A DNA stretch of 64,000 bases. Origin: Microbacterium esteraromaticum (GTDB taxonomy: Bacteria > Actinomycetota > Actinomycetes > Actinomycetales > Microbacteriaceae). The stretch spans positions 1,798,001 to 1,862,000 of the forward strand of contig NZ_CP118100.1 in assembly GCF_028747645.1 (NCBI RefSeq). Direction: 5' to 3'. The position numbers were made by a program, and so were the translations under genes. Positions 25,890 to 33,851 of the stretch are shown here, piece after piece. The notes under the pieces are model-generated. The model saw only the letters and a list, made by a program, of their open reading frames with translations. It ran no database searches and was not told the origin of the DNA. Numbering within the stretch: position 1 is the stretch's first letter; the number at the start of each line of letters is the position of its first letter.

Positions 25890-26522
25890 ACCGCCGCGCG
25901 CTTTCTCGTCGTCCTCGATGCTGACTCCACACTGATCCGCAACGAGGTGATCGAGTTGCTCGCCGACGAGGCGGGCCGCCGCGCCGAGGTGCAGGCGGCC
26001 ACCGAGGCCGCGATGCGCGGCGAGGTCGACTTCGCCGACAGCCTGCGCTCGCGCGTCGCCGCGCTGCGAGGAGTTCCGGTGGAGGCGTTCGCGCGCGTGC
26101 GCGCACGCATCGAACCGACGCCCGGCGTGCGCGAACTGACGGATGCTGTGCATCAGCGCGGCGGAGTCGTGGGCGTCGTCTCGGGCGGATTCCACGAGAT
26201 CCTCGACGAGGTCGCCCCCGCGCTGGGCGTCGACCGGTGGCGGGCGAACCGCCTCGCGGTCGATGACGGCGTGCTCAGCGGTGCCGTCGAGGGCGAGATC
26301 GTGGATGCCGCCGCCAAGGCAGCATCGCTGACGGCGTGGGCGGCAGAGCTCGGCGTCGCGCCGCATGCGACGATCGCGATTGGCGACGGCGCGAACGATC
26401 TTCACATGATGGCAACGGCTGGCCTCGGCCTCGCGTTCAACGCCAAACCCGCGGTACGCGCCGCGGCGGCGCTCGTCGTCGGGCCGCAGGATCTCTCCGA
26501 GGTCATCCCGCTGCTTCCCTGA
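25887..26522 (+). CDS. serB: Phosphoserine phosphatase
   Basis: A 211-residue HAD-superfamily phosphatase that releases serine from phosphoserine. Motif I is LDADSTLI, with the nucleophilic Asp and acid Asp at about residues 11 and 13, motif II is in VVSGGFHE, and motif III/IV is GDGANDLHMM. It lacks the N-terminal ACT domain found in some homologues. The GTG at 25887 follows TACGCT (25875-25880) by 6 nt. Its stop codon lies inside the first of three short repeats (26515-26558). Confidence 0.94.
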   Translation: MTAARFLVVLDADSTLIRNEVIELLADEAGRRAEVQAATEAAMRGEVDFADSLRSRVAALRGVPVEAFARVRARIEPTPGVRELTDAVHQRGGVVGVVSGGFHEILDEVAPALGVDRWRANRLAVDDGVLSGAVEGEIVDAAAKAASLTAWAAELGVAPHATIAIGDGANDLHMMATAGLGLAFNAKPAVRAAAALVVGPQDLSEVIPLLP

Positions 26523-26558
26523 CACAGCTGCTTCCTGACACCACTCCTTTCCTGACAC
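26515..26558. repeat. Three iterated TTCC(C)TGACAC repeats
   Basis: Copies lie at 26515-26525, 26532-26541 and 26549-26558. The TGACAC cores start at 26520, 26536 and 26553, a period of 16-17 bp. The first contains the serB stop codon. They end 57 nt before the -10 box of the hydrolase gene and may be operator-like or a slipped duplication. Confidence 0.55.
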
Positions 26559-26627
26559 CTCGGGGGCGCATACAGCTGCGCGGCGATGACCCTGCCGGAT
26601 GTCGGCGAGGCGTCGTATCGTACGGGC

Positions 26628-27326
26628 ATGGACATCATCCTCGTCCCCGGGCTGTGGCTCGACGCGTCCTCATGGGCCCCGGTGCTGCCGGCGCTGCGCA
26701 CTGCGGGTCATCGCCCTCGCCCGCTGACGATGCCGGGCGTCGGCTCACCAGCCCCGGAATCGTCCGGCATCGGAATGGCCGATTGGGTCGCGGCGGTGGT
26801 CGAGCAGATCGACGCCGCCGAGCACCCCGTGGTGCTCGTCGGGCATTCCGGCGGCGGCAACGTCGTATGGGGCGCCGCCGACGCCCGTCCCGAGCAGGTG
26901 CAGCACGTCGTGTTCGTCGACACTGTCCCGCCGGCGCCCGACAGCAGCATCAGCGAGTTCCCGCTCGTCGACGGTGTCGTGCCGTTCCCCGGATGGGATT
27001 TCTTTCCCGACGAGGATGTCTACGATCTCGACGACACCGTGCGCGAACGCACGCTACCGCTGACGCACAGCGTGCCGGCGCGCGTGCCGACCGATCCCCT
27101 GCCGCTGACGCGCGAGAGCAGGCACGGCATTCCCGTGACGCTGCTCATGGGCGCCTACGACCAGACGCGCTTTGACGCCGAGTCCGAGGGATGGGGCGAG
27201 TTCGGTCGGGAGTACCGCTCGATCGCGCACGCTCGCGTCGTGCGGGTCGGTTCGGGTCACTGGCCGCAGTTCACCGCGCCCCAACGCCTCGCCGAGCTGC
27301 TCGTCGATGCCGTAGGAGTCGACTGA
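26628..27326 (+). CDS. Alpha/beta hydrolase
   Basis: A 232-residue alpha/beta-fold hydrolase. The oxyanion-region sequence VPGLWLDASSW, the nucleophile elbow VGHSGGGN (Ser), an acidic residue in MGAYDQTRFD and the late catalytic His in GSGHWPQF make a plausible triad. Esterases, lipases and dehalogenases share this fold; the substrate is unknown. The ATG at 26628 lies 6 nt after TATCGT (26616-26621), so upstream in-frame codons from 26586 are not taken. It is convergent with fabG with only 6 nt between stops. Confidence 0.87.
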   Translation: MDIILVPGLWLDASSWAPVLPALRTAGHRPRPLTMPGVGSPAPESSGIGMADWVAAVVEQIDAAEHPVVLVGHSGGGNVVWGAADARPEQVQHVVFVDTVPPAPDSSISEFPLVDGVVPFPGWDFFPDEDVYDLDDTVRERTLPLTHSVPARVPTDPLPLTRESRHGIPVTLLMGAYDQTRFDAESEGWGEFGREYRSIAHARVVRVGSGHWPQFTAPQRLAELLVDAVGVD

Positions 27327-27332
27327 ACGGAA

Positions 27333-28043
27333 TCAGTGCCCCATGCCGAGGCCGCCGTCGACCGGGATCACTGCCCCCGAGATGTATGCGGCATCGTCAC
27401 CTGCGAGCCAGGCGACCGCACCGGCGACCTCGTCAGGGGTGGCGAAGCGCCCAGCCGGGATGCTCGCCTTGTACTGCTTCTGCGTCTCTTCGGGCAGCTC
27501 GGCAGTCATGTCGGTCTCGATGAAGCCGGGAGCGACGACGTTTGCGGTGATCCCCCGCCCGCCCAGCTCGCGCGTCAGCGAGCGGGCGAAGCCGACGAGC
27601 GCGCTCTTCGACGCCGAGTAGTTGACCTGTCCGGCCGAGCCATAGAGACCCACGACGCTGGAGATGAGGATCACACGGCCGAAGCGCTTGCGCAGCATCC
27701 CCTTCGACGCACGCTTGACCACCCGGAACGTGCCGCCGAGGTTGGTGGCGACGACGCTGTCGAAGTCGTCCTCGCTCATACGCATCAGCAGAGTGTCCTT
27801 GGTGATGCCCGCGTTGGCGACGACGATCTCGATGGGACCCAGCTTCTCCTCCACCTCGGTGAAGGCGGCGTCGATCGCGGCAGCATCCGTCACGTCCGCG
27901 CGCACAGTGAGCGTGCCCTCGGGACCCTCGCCGCTGCGCGCGGTCACCGCGACGCGGTAGCCGTCGCGGACGAAACGTTCGGCGATGGCGCGGCCGATAC
28001 CGCGGTTTCCACCGGTGACGAGGACGACGCGATCAGCGCTCAT
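27333..28043 (-). CDS. fabG: 3-oxoacyl-ACP reductase (FabG-type SDR)
   Basis: A 236-residue short-chain dehydrogenase. The cofactor motif is TGGNRGIG, the NAG motif is in VVANAGITKD, and the catalytic Ser-Tyr-Lys set is in ILISSVVG and YSASKSALVGF. The C-terminal IPVDGGLGMGH is typical of FabG. It reduces beta-ketoacyl-ACP with NADPH; it stands alone here without other fatty-acid genes, so a different keto substrate is possible. The ATG at 28043 has a TGGAG about 11 nt upstream. Confidence 0.9.
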   Translation of the reverse strand: MSADRVVLVTGGNRGIGRAIAERFVRDGYRVAVTARSGEGPEGTLTVRADVTDAAAIDAAFTEVEEKLGPIEIVVANAGITKDTLLMRMSEDDFDSVVATNLGGTFRVVKRASKGMLRKRFGRVILISSVVGLYGSAGQVNYSASKSALVGFARSLTRELGGRGITANVVAPGFIETDMTAELPEETQKQYKASIPAGRFATPDEVAGAVAWLAGDDAAYISGAVIPVDGGLGMGH

Positions 28044-28183
28044 GTACGGGCTCCAGACTGTGGGGACGAACGCAGGCCATCCTACCGAGGGATCGAATCG
28101 CGCTCACCGTCGCACCCGCCAGCGGCTGTGCGCGCACAGCCGCGGATCCCGCGCCCTCGTGCGCGGCGTAGGCTGGAAACACT

Positions 28184-28561
28184 GTGAAACGCGTCCGTCA
28201 TGCCCCCTCTGTCACCTCCCTGCCGCAGTCGCCGCAGGACGAGGCGAAACACCGTGTGCGCCGCTACGCGCTCACCATGGGCATCCGCACGATCTGCTTC
28301 CTGCTGATCGCCCTCGTTCAGCCATTCGGCTGGTGGACCTGGGTGTTCGCCGCCGCCGCGATCTTCCTGCCGTACATCGCGGTCGTCTACGCCAACGCCG
28401 GGAGTGACAGCACCCCGTCGAACGTCGAATCACCCACGATGCAGATCGAGGCGACGTCGGCGATGCCCCAGCCGCATCCTGACGACGCGACAGACGTGTT
28501 CACCATCCGCGAGCAGCCCGACGCCGCCCGCGACGATGTCCCGAAAGACGAGGATCGATGA
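28184..28561 (+). CDS. DUF3099 domain membrane protein
   Basis: A 125-residue protein. The N-terminal half (SVTSLPQSPQDEAKHRVRRY) and two adjacent hydrophobic helices (about residues 37-52 and 55-72) match the actinobacterial DUF3099 family, whose function is unknown. A long acidic, disordered C-terminal tail follows. The GTG at 28184 is 9 nt after TAGGCT (28169-28174), so any leader would be only a few bases. It is first in a coupled three-gene unit with the 65-aa protein and SURF1. Confidence 0.85.
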   Translation: MKRVRHAPSVTSLPQSPQDEAKHRVRRYALTMGIRTICFLLIALVQPFGWWTWVFAAAAIFLPYIAVVYANAGSDSTPSNVESPTMQIEATSAMPQPHPDDATDVFTIREQPDAARDDVPKDEDR

Positions 28562-28755
28562 CCGAGGACCTCGAGTGCGCTCGCGCCGACTGCCGCGCGG
28601 CGGCCACTCACCACATCGTGTGGCGCAATCCCCGCATCCATGACGCGGATCGGCGCAAGATCTGGCCGGCATGCGATGAGCACGTCGGATTCCTCAGCGA
28701 CTACCTGCGCACTCGGGAGTTCCCGGTCGAGGTCAGCGAAGGGCTGCCGTCGTGA
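28558..28755 (+). CDS. Small Cys-containing protein of unknown function (65 aa)
   Basis: A 65-residue protein with cysteines at 7, 12 and 39 and His42 (C-x4-C ... C-x2-H), a plausible zinc site. The segment IVWRNPRIHDADRRKIWPAC is the most distinctive part. Similar small actinobacterial proteins are sometimes labelled acetone carboxylase in databases, which the size does not support. Its ATG overlaps the DUF3099 stop (ATGA) and its stop overlaps the SURF1 start (GTGA), so translation is coupled on both sides, which argues that it is real. Confidence 0.82.
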   Translation: MTEDLECARADCRAAATHHIVWRNPRIHDADRRKIWPACDEHVGFLSDYLRTREFPVEVSEGLPS

Positions 28756-29567
28756 GGCAGAAACTCCTGCGTTGGGGCGCGTATGTGCTGGTCGGGATCG
28801 CCTTCGCGATCGGATGTGTCTTTCTGGCGCAATGGCAGTTCGACCGCAACGAGTCCCGCGCGACGCAGATCGCGCTCGTGGAGGACAACTACGACGCCGC
28901 CCCGGTGCCGTTGTCCGATCTGATCGGCGCCGACGGTGTACTCGACCCCGCTGATGAGTGGCGGCCGGTCGAGCTGAACGGGCACTACCTCGCCGACGAG
29001 CAGCTGCTGGCCCGCAACCGCCCGCACGGCGGAACCAGCGCGTTCGAGGTGCTGGTTCCGTTCCAGGATCAGTCCGGATTGCTCTTCCTGGTCGATCGCG
29101 GCTGGGTCCGGCCCGGTGAAGGTCCGGGGCCGGATGCCGTCCCCGCTCCCCCGGCCGGTGAAAGCACCGTGATCGTTCGTCTTCGGCCGGGCGAACAGCT
29201 ACCGGCATCCGGTCGTGGCGCTCCCGAGGGTCAGGTGCCGACCATCCATCTGCCGACGATCGACGAACGCGTCGACGGCGACCTGATCACGGGGGCCTAC
29301 GGGCGACTGGTCTCGGAAGACCCCGCGCCCGAGGTCGGGCTGGGCGGATTCGACAAGCCCACCGAGGATCCCGGCCCCCACCTGTCGTACGCGATCCAGT
29401 GGATCCTGTTTGCGATCATGGGCTTCGCCTTCATCGGCTACATCATCCGCATCGAGATCGTGCGGGCGAAAGAAGACGCTGGAGAGATCCCCCAGCAGGA
29501 GCCACGTCGCCGTCGCGACCGCGACGCCGACGCCGAGGACGCCCTGCTCGACTCCGTCCGAGGCTGA
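28752..29567 (+). CDS. SURF1 family cytochrome oxidase assembly protein
   Basis: A 271-residue membrane protein with the SURF1 architecture. One helix near the N-terminus (residues 8-26) and one near residue 220 flank a large extracytoplasmic domain. The conserved CVFLAQWQFDRNE, NGHYL, and FLVDRGWVRPG segments are seen. SURF1 helps insert haem a into cytochrome c oxidase subunit I, linking it with ctaA and ctaB at 45-47 kb. A basic and acidic tail follows the second helix. The GTG start overlaps the stop of the 65-aa gene. Confidence 0.92.
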   Translation: MRQKLLRWGAYVLVGIAFAIGCVFLAQWQFDRNESRATQIALVEDNYDAAPVPLSDLIGADGVLDPADEWRPVELNGHYLADEQLLARNRPHGGTSAFEVLVPFQDQSGLLFLVDRGWVRPGEGPGPDAVPAPPAGESTVIVRLRPGEQLPASGRGAPEGQVPTIHLPTIDERVDGDLITGAYGRLVSEDPAPEVGLGGFDKPTEDPGPHLSYAIQWILFAIMGFAFIGYIIRIEIVRAKEDAGEIPQQEPRRRRDRDADAEDALLDSVRG

Positions 29568-29596
29568 GCGCGCCCTCCCGCAGGTAGCGTGGATGG

Positions 29597-30157
29597 ATGT
29601 CCCATTCCGACCCCGCGCGGCGGCTCGCAGACGCACTCACCGGCACCGGCCTGGGGTTGCGGCGCGGCGTTGTCGCTGTCGCTCCGGCTTCGGATGCCTG
29701 GGCACGGGCGTCCCGGGGTGTGCACGAAGCGCTGGCATCCACAGCGCCGAGTGAGGTCCTGGCCATCGAGCACATCGGCTCCACGTCGGTTCCGGGGCTG
29801 GAGGCCAAACCCATCCTGGACATCGCAATCGGTGTGCGACCCGGCACGCCGCCCGACGCACTCGACGGGTGGCTGTCGGGACCGGGGATGCTGCTGCGCG
29901 GCGATGCCACAGAGGTGCGTCCCGACCGCATGTACGGCTACGAACTGGAGCCGATGATCCGGCTCGTCAACGTGCACGTCCTCGAGTATCAGTCGCGCGG
30001 CTGGCAGGACTACCTCGGCTTCCGCGACCACCTGCGTGCCGACCCGGTTGATCGCGAGGCGTATGGCGCACTCAAACGGCGGCTCGCAGACCGGCATCCC
30101 GGAGACCGTCTGGCGTACATCCGCGACAAGGAGTCATTCATCCTCCCCCGCCGCTGA
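29597..30157 (+). CDS. GrpB family protein (UPF0157, nucleotidyltransferase-like)
   Basis: A 186-residue protein with the GrpB hallmarks IEHIGSTSVPGLEAKPILDI and a DYLGFRDHLRADP segment. The GS-x9-D-x-D-like arrangement belongs to the nucleotidyltransferase superfamily; the cellular role is unknown and has no link to the chaperone GrpE. The ATG at 29597 lies 6 nt after TAGCGT (29585-29590), consistent with leaderless expression. The first long repeat copy begins 9 nt after its stop. Confidence 0.9.
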   Translation: MSHSDPARRLADALTGTGLGLRRGVVAVAPASDAWARASRGVHEALASTAPSEVLAIEHIGSTSVPGLEAKPILDIAIGVRPGTPPDALDGWLSGPGMLLRGDATEVRPDRMYGYELEPMIRLVNVHVLEYQSRGWQDYLGFRDHLRADPVDREAYGALKRRLADRHPGDRLAYIRDKESFILPRR

Positions 30158-30165
30158 CGCCGATC

Positions 30166-30237
30166 CGCGCAGATCTGCACAGCATCGGATGCTGTCGCCC
30201 GGATCGCTCCGAGAATGTGCAGATCTCCGAAGATGTG
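30166..30237. repeat. Long direct repeat, copy 1 (72 bp)
   Basis: This copy matches 31219-31291 with two substitutions and one single-base gap. It has nested dyad symmetry: an outer 10-bp pair (30171-30180 with 30217-30226), an inner perfect 8-bp hairpin (30179-30186 with 30188-30195) and a small CGGA/TCCG hairpin (30200-30211). It lies between the GrpB stop and the end of the broken DUF559 gene. Confidence 0.9.
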
Positions 30238-30265
30238 TTACGCGCCGCGAGCGGATCCCGTCGCC

Positions 30266-31121
30266 TCACACGGCGGATGCCCGGTGCAACCCCTGCGCCA
30301 CGGCGCGCATGATCAGATCCTGGACGACATGCCACTGCTCCATGACCTGCCGGTAGCCGACACGGATGACGTGGTAGCCCATCAGACGCAGCTCTGCGTC
30401 GTGCCGGATGTCCTCATTGCGCTGCGCGCCCGTGTGCGTGGCCCCGTCGACCTGCAGCACCAGGCGATCGCCGATCAGCAGGTCGACTCGGTGCCCGGCG
30501 ACCCAGATCTGGAACGTCAGCATCAGCCCCAGCCACGCCTGCCGCGCCCGCAGGTAGGTCTCGAGCCCGGAGTCCGCGAATGGGATCGCCGCCGCGAGCA
30601 CCTCTCGCGCGACCTTCTTGAGGGGCAACCGTTCCAGCACGTCGCGCTGCACAAGGTTCTTGTTGAGCGCGGACTCCCATGTCGCCAGCGCGCGTTCGAA
30701 CGGCTGACAGTCGGCCACGAGCGCCCGCACGTTCTCGATGGAGTCCTCCAACGCATCGGGATGACGCGGAACCAGCGGCTTCGCCCAGTGCACGCGCACA
30801 TCGTCGGGCTTTCCCCCCGGCGCCACCCGGCGAAGCACCCCAGTGCACTCCCGGTTCTTCCTCGTGCACCCACATGCCCAGCCGACGCGCCTGGCTGATG
30901 CAGCTCACCACGGCACCGTGCCGCGCAGCATCCACCAGCATCCGATCGGCGTCCGGTAGGGCAACCCAGCCGCGACGGACGCGATGGATCGTGCCGGCGT
31001 CGACGGCGAGACCGACGTCGTGTCGGCTGACGGCCTGCGCTTTCAGGCTCTGCACGCGGGCGACGCCACCGTGCGCTCGGACGGCGAGGTGCGCGCGCTG
31101 CGCGCGTTCGAACGGTTTCAT
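30266..31121 (-). pseudogene. DUF559 (VSR-like endonuclease) protein with AbiEi-like N-terminus, frameshifted
   Basis: Two overlapping frames together make one protein of about 284 residues. The upstream frame (31121 to about 30818) gives an AbiEi-antitoxin-like winged-helix start: LAVRAHGGVARVQSL and VRRGWVAL. The downstream frame (about 30813 to 30266) gives the rest, ending in a PD-(D/E)XK-like DUF559 domain with VDLLIGDRLVLQVDGATH and RHDAELRLMGY. The frames join at a run of six C on the plus strand (30813-30818); removing one base restores a continuous protein. It is either a true frameshift or a homopolymer sequencing error. Long direct repeats flank it on both sides. Confidence 0.8.
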
Positions 31122-31218
31122 GCCCCGAGCATGGCGCGCGGCGCGCCTCTGCCGGCCACGATTCCCGTGTTCTGTGGAGAACTGCGTCAGCATCCGAGGA
31201 TGGGGACAACGTCGTTCA

Positions 31219-31291
31219 CGCGCAGATCTGCACAGCATCGGATGCTATCGCCCCGGATCGCTCCGAGAATGTACAGATCTCCGAAGATGTG
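31219..31291. repeat. Long direct repeat, copy 2 (73 bp)
   Basis: A near-identical copy of 30166-30237 in the same orientation, 981 bp further on. Relative to copy 1 it has G-to-A at two positions and one extra C. Both substitutions weaken the dyad symmetry (one mismatch in the outer arm, one in the inner hairpin). It lies upstream of the broken DUF559 gene start and before the end of the ABC-F gene. Confidence 0.9.
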
Positions 31292-31350
31292 CGGCGGCAG
31301 GCGGCGATGGGCAGCAGCAAGCAGCACCACCACCCGGGCAGCGCGCAGTC

Positions 31351-32949
31351 TCACGCGAGCTCGATGAGCTCCTGGTACTCGCGGCTCCAGATGTCTTCGA
31401 CACCGTCGGGCAGGATCAGCACGCGCTCGGGGTTGAGCGACTCCACGGCCCCGGGGTCGTGCGAGACGAGCACGACGGCGCCCTCGTAGTGGGCCAGCGC
31501 GCCGAGGATCTCCTCACGCGATGCGGGGTCGAGGTTGTTCGTGGGCTCGTCGAGCAGCAGCATGTTCGCCGACGAGACCACCAGGGTCGCCAGCGACAGT
31601 CGCGTCTTCTCGCCACCCGAGAGAACCCCGGCGGGCTTGAGCACGTCGTCGCCGGTGAACAGGAACGATCCGAGCACCTTGCGGGCTTCGGTCTCGGTGA
31701 TGTCGGGGGCCGCCGACATCATGTTCGCCAGCACCGAGCGGTCGACGTCGAGGTTCTCATGCTCCTGGGCGTAGTAGCCGATCTTCAACCCGTGCCCCGG
31801 CTCGAGCGTGCCGGTGTCGGGCTGGTCGACTCCGGCCAGCATGCGCAGCAGGGTCGTCTTTCCGGCACCGTTGAGTCCCAGCACCACAACCTTTGAGCCG
31901 CGGTCAATCGCGAGATCGACGTCGGTGAAGATCTCGAGCGATCCGTACGACTTCGACAAGCCGGACGCCATCAACGGCGTCTTGCCACACGGTGCGGGCT
32001 TCGGGAACCGCAGCTTGGCGACACGGTCGACCTGACGCACCTCGTCCAGGCCCGACAGGAGCTTCTCGGCACGCGCGACCATCTGGTGCGCGGCCGCAGC
32101 CTTCGACGCCTTCGCGCCGAAGCGTGCTGCCTGCTGCTGCAGTTGCGTGGCCTTCTTCTCGGCGTTGGCGCGTTCCTTCTTACGGCGCTCCTCATCGGCC
32201 ACCCGCTGGCGCAGGTAGTTCTTCCAGTTCATGTTGTACATGTCGATGACCTGGCGGTTCGCATCGAGGTAGAACACCCGGTTGACGGTCTCGCCGACGA
32301 GTTCGACATCGTGGCTGATGACGATCAGGCCGCCCTTGTAGCTCTTCAAGAACTCCCGCAGCCACACGACACTGTCGGCGTCGAGGTGGTTGGTGGGTTC
32401 GTCGAGGATCATCGTGTCAGCATCCGAGAACAGAATGCGCGCGAGCTCGATGCGACGACGCTGACCGCCCGAGAGCGTGTTCAGCGGCTGGTCGAGGATG
32501 CGGTCGGGCAGCGAGAGGTTGTGCGCGATGGACGCGGCCTCGGCCTCGGCCGCATAGCCACCGAGCGACTCGAAGCGCTCGGTGAGGTTGGCGAACTTGC
32601 GCATGGCGCGCTCGGCGATCTTGGGGTCGTCGGAGGCCATGTCGTTCGATGCCTGGGCGATGCCCAGCTGGATGGTTCCCAGACCGCGGGCATCGAGGAT
32701 GCGCGTACGTGCGAGCATCTCGGGGTCGCCGGTGCGCGGGTCCTGGGGCAGGTAGCCGAGCTCGCCCGAGCGGGTGACCTTGCCCTCGGAAGCGAGGACG
32801 TCTCCGGCGAGCACCTTGGTCAGCGTGGTCTTGCCGGCACCGTTGCGGCCGACCAATCCGATCTTGTCACCGGCGGCGACGCGGAACGACACGTCTGACA
32901 TGAGCACACGGGCTCCGACGCGGATCTCGAGTTCGTGCACGGCAAGCAC
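31351..32949 (-). CDS. ABC-F family ATPase
   Basis: A 532-residue soluble protein with two ABC cassettes. Walker A motifs are GRNGAGKTT and GLNGAGKTT. Signatures are LSGGQRRRIELARI and LSGGEKTRLSLATL, with Walker B MILDEPTNHLD and LLLDEPTNNLD. A charged linker of about 80 residues rich in Lys, Ala and Gln separates the cassettes. ABC-F proteins bind the ribosomal E site and relieve stalling or antibiotic block; this subgroup is common in actinobacteria and is distinct from EttA. The GTG at 32949 gives the conserved MLAVHELEIRVG start. TATACT at 33002-33007 is a good -10 box, for a leader of about 45 nt. Confidence 0.92.
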   Translation of the reverse strand: MLAVHELEIRVGARVLMSDVSFRVAAGDKIGLVGRNGAGKTTLTKVLAGDVLASEGKVTRSGELGYLPQDPRTGDPEMLARTRILDARGLGTIQLGIAQASNDMASDDPKIAERAMRKFANLTERFESLGGYAAEAEAASIAHNLSLPDRILDQPLNTLSGGQRRRIELARILFSDADTMILDEPTNHLDADSVVWLREFLKSYKGGLIVISHDVELVGETVNRVFYLDANRQVIDMYNMNWKNYLRQRVADEERRKKERANAEKKATQLQQQAARFGAKASKAAAAHQMVARAEKLLSGLDEVRQVDRVAKLRFPKPAPCGKTPLMASGLSKSYGSLEIFTDVDLAIDRGSKVVVLGLNGAGKTTLLRMLAGVDQPDTGTLEPGHGLKIGYYAQEHENLDVDRSVLANMMSAAPDITETEARKVLGSFLFTGDDVLKPAGVLSGGEKTRLSLATLVVSSANMLLLDEPTNNLDPASREEILGALAHYEGAVVLVSHDPGAVESLNPERVLILPDGVEDIWSREYQELIELA

Positions 32950-33104
32950 AGCGGAGGGTCCATTCGTTGAAGGTGGAGGGCGGCCGAACGGCCAGCCTCT
33001 CAGTATATGCGCCCACCGACGGTGACCAGGTTCATCCCCGAGAGGGATGCGGATGCTACCAACGGACGACGCGCGATGCGGCACCACCCCCGTAGCGTGC
33101 TCTC

Positions 33105-33851
33105 GTGGATCTGATCAACGAACTCATTGCGCAGGCTGTGGCCTCGCCGTGGCTGTTTCCGGTGCTGTTCGTCGCGACCGTGATCGATGGCTTCTTCCCG
33201 CCGGTGCCCAGTGAGTCCGTGCTGGTCGCGGCGGCGGCTGTGCTGGCGATGACGGATGCGACCGCCCTGGTGCCGCTGTGCCTGCTCGCCGCGGCGGCGG
33301 CGACGATCGGCGACAACATCGCGTTCTGGGTCGGCCGCCGCGTGGGAACGCGACGGTTCCGATGGATGCGCAGGCCCCGGGTGGCCGCGACCTTCGATCA
33401 CGCGCGACGTGCGATGGATCATTCCGCGGCCGTGCTCGTGCTCGGGGCGCGGTACGTGCCCGTCGGCCGAGTCGCGGTGAACATGTCGGCCGGGGCTGTC
33501 GGATACCCATGGCGGCGCTTTCTGCCCCTGTCGGCGCTCGCCGGGTTGTGCTGGAGCGTCTTCAGCATCACGATCGGGCTGGTCGCGGGAACGTGGGTGC
33601 GCGACCAGCCGCTGCTGGCGGCGTTGCTCGGCGTCGCCATCGCCCTGCTGATCGGCGTGATCGTCGATCGGGTGGCGGCGCTGCGACGCCGCGCGCGCCG
33701 GCGTCGGCGTCGGCTCGAGCGGAGCACTGCGGATGCCACCGCGAGCGCCCCGGGCGACGCCGAGGCGCCCGTGCCGGAGCCGCGCGATCAGCACGAGCCC
33801 GTACCCGTACCGACGCCTCAGGACGAACGCACTTCGCGACTGGCAGGATGA
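33105..33851 (+). CDS. DedA family membrane protein
   Basis: A 248-residue membrane protein with the SNARE-associated/VTT domain. Typical segments are GFFPPVPSESVLV, GDNIAFWVGRR and GARYVPVGRVAVNMSAG. DedA proteins act in lipid-carrier or phospholipid flipping and membrane homeostasis. The C-terminus carries an Arg-rich stretch and a Pro/Glu-rich disordered tail. The GTG at 33105 lies 6 nt after TAGCGT (33093-33098), suggesting a leaderless mRNA. Its stop overlaps the ATG of the histidine kinase gene, so it may lead a three-gene operon. Confidence 0.92.
   Translation: MDLINELIAQAVASPWLFPVLFVATVIDGFFPPVPSESVLVAAAAVLAMTDATALVPLCLLAAAAATIGDNIAFWVGRRVGTRRFRWMRRPRVAATFDHARRAMDHSAAVLVLGARYVPVGRVAVNMSAGAVGYPWRRFLPLSALAGLCWSVFSITIGLVAGTWVRDQPLLAALLGVAIALLIGVIVDRVAALRRRARRRRRRLERSTADATASAPGDAEAPVPEPRDQHEPVPVPTPQDERTSRLAG

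Noticed and set aside
30166-31291. Repeat pair interpreted as an insertion sequence or integrase attachment sites
   Set aside because: There is no transposase or integrase, no tRNA at the site, no terminal inverted repeats at the ends and no obvious target duplication.
30166-31291. CRISPR array
   Set aside because: Only two repeat copies 981 bp apart with a gene between them; no spacers or cas genes anywhere in the window.
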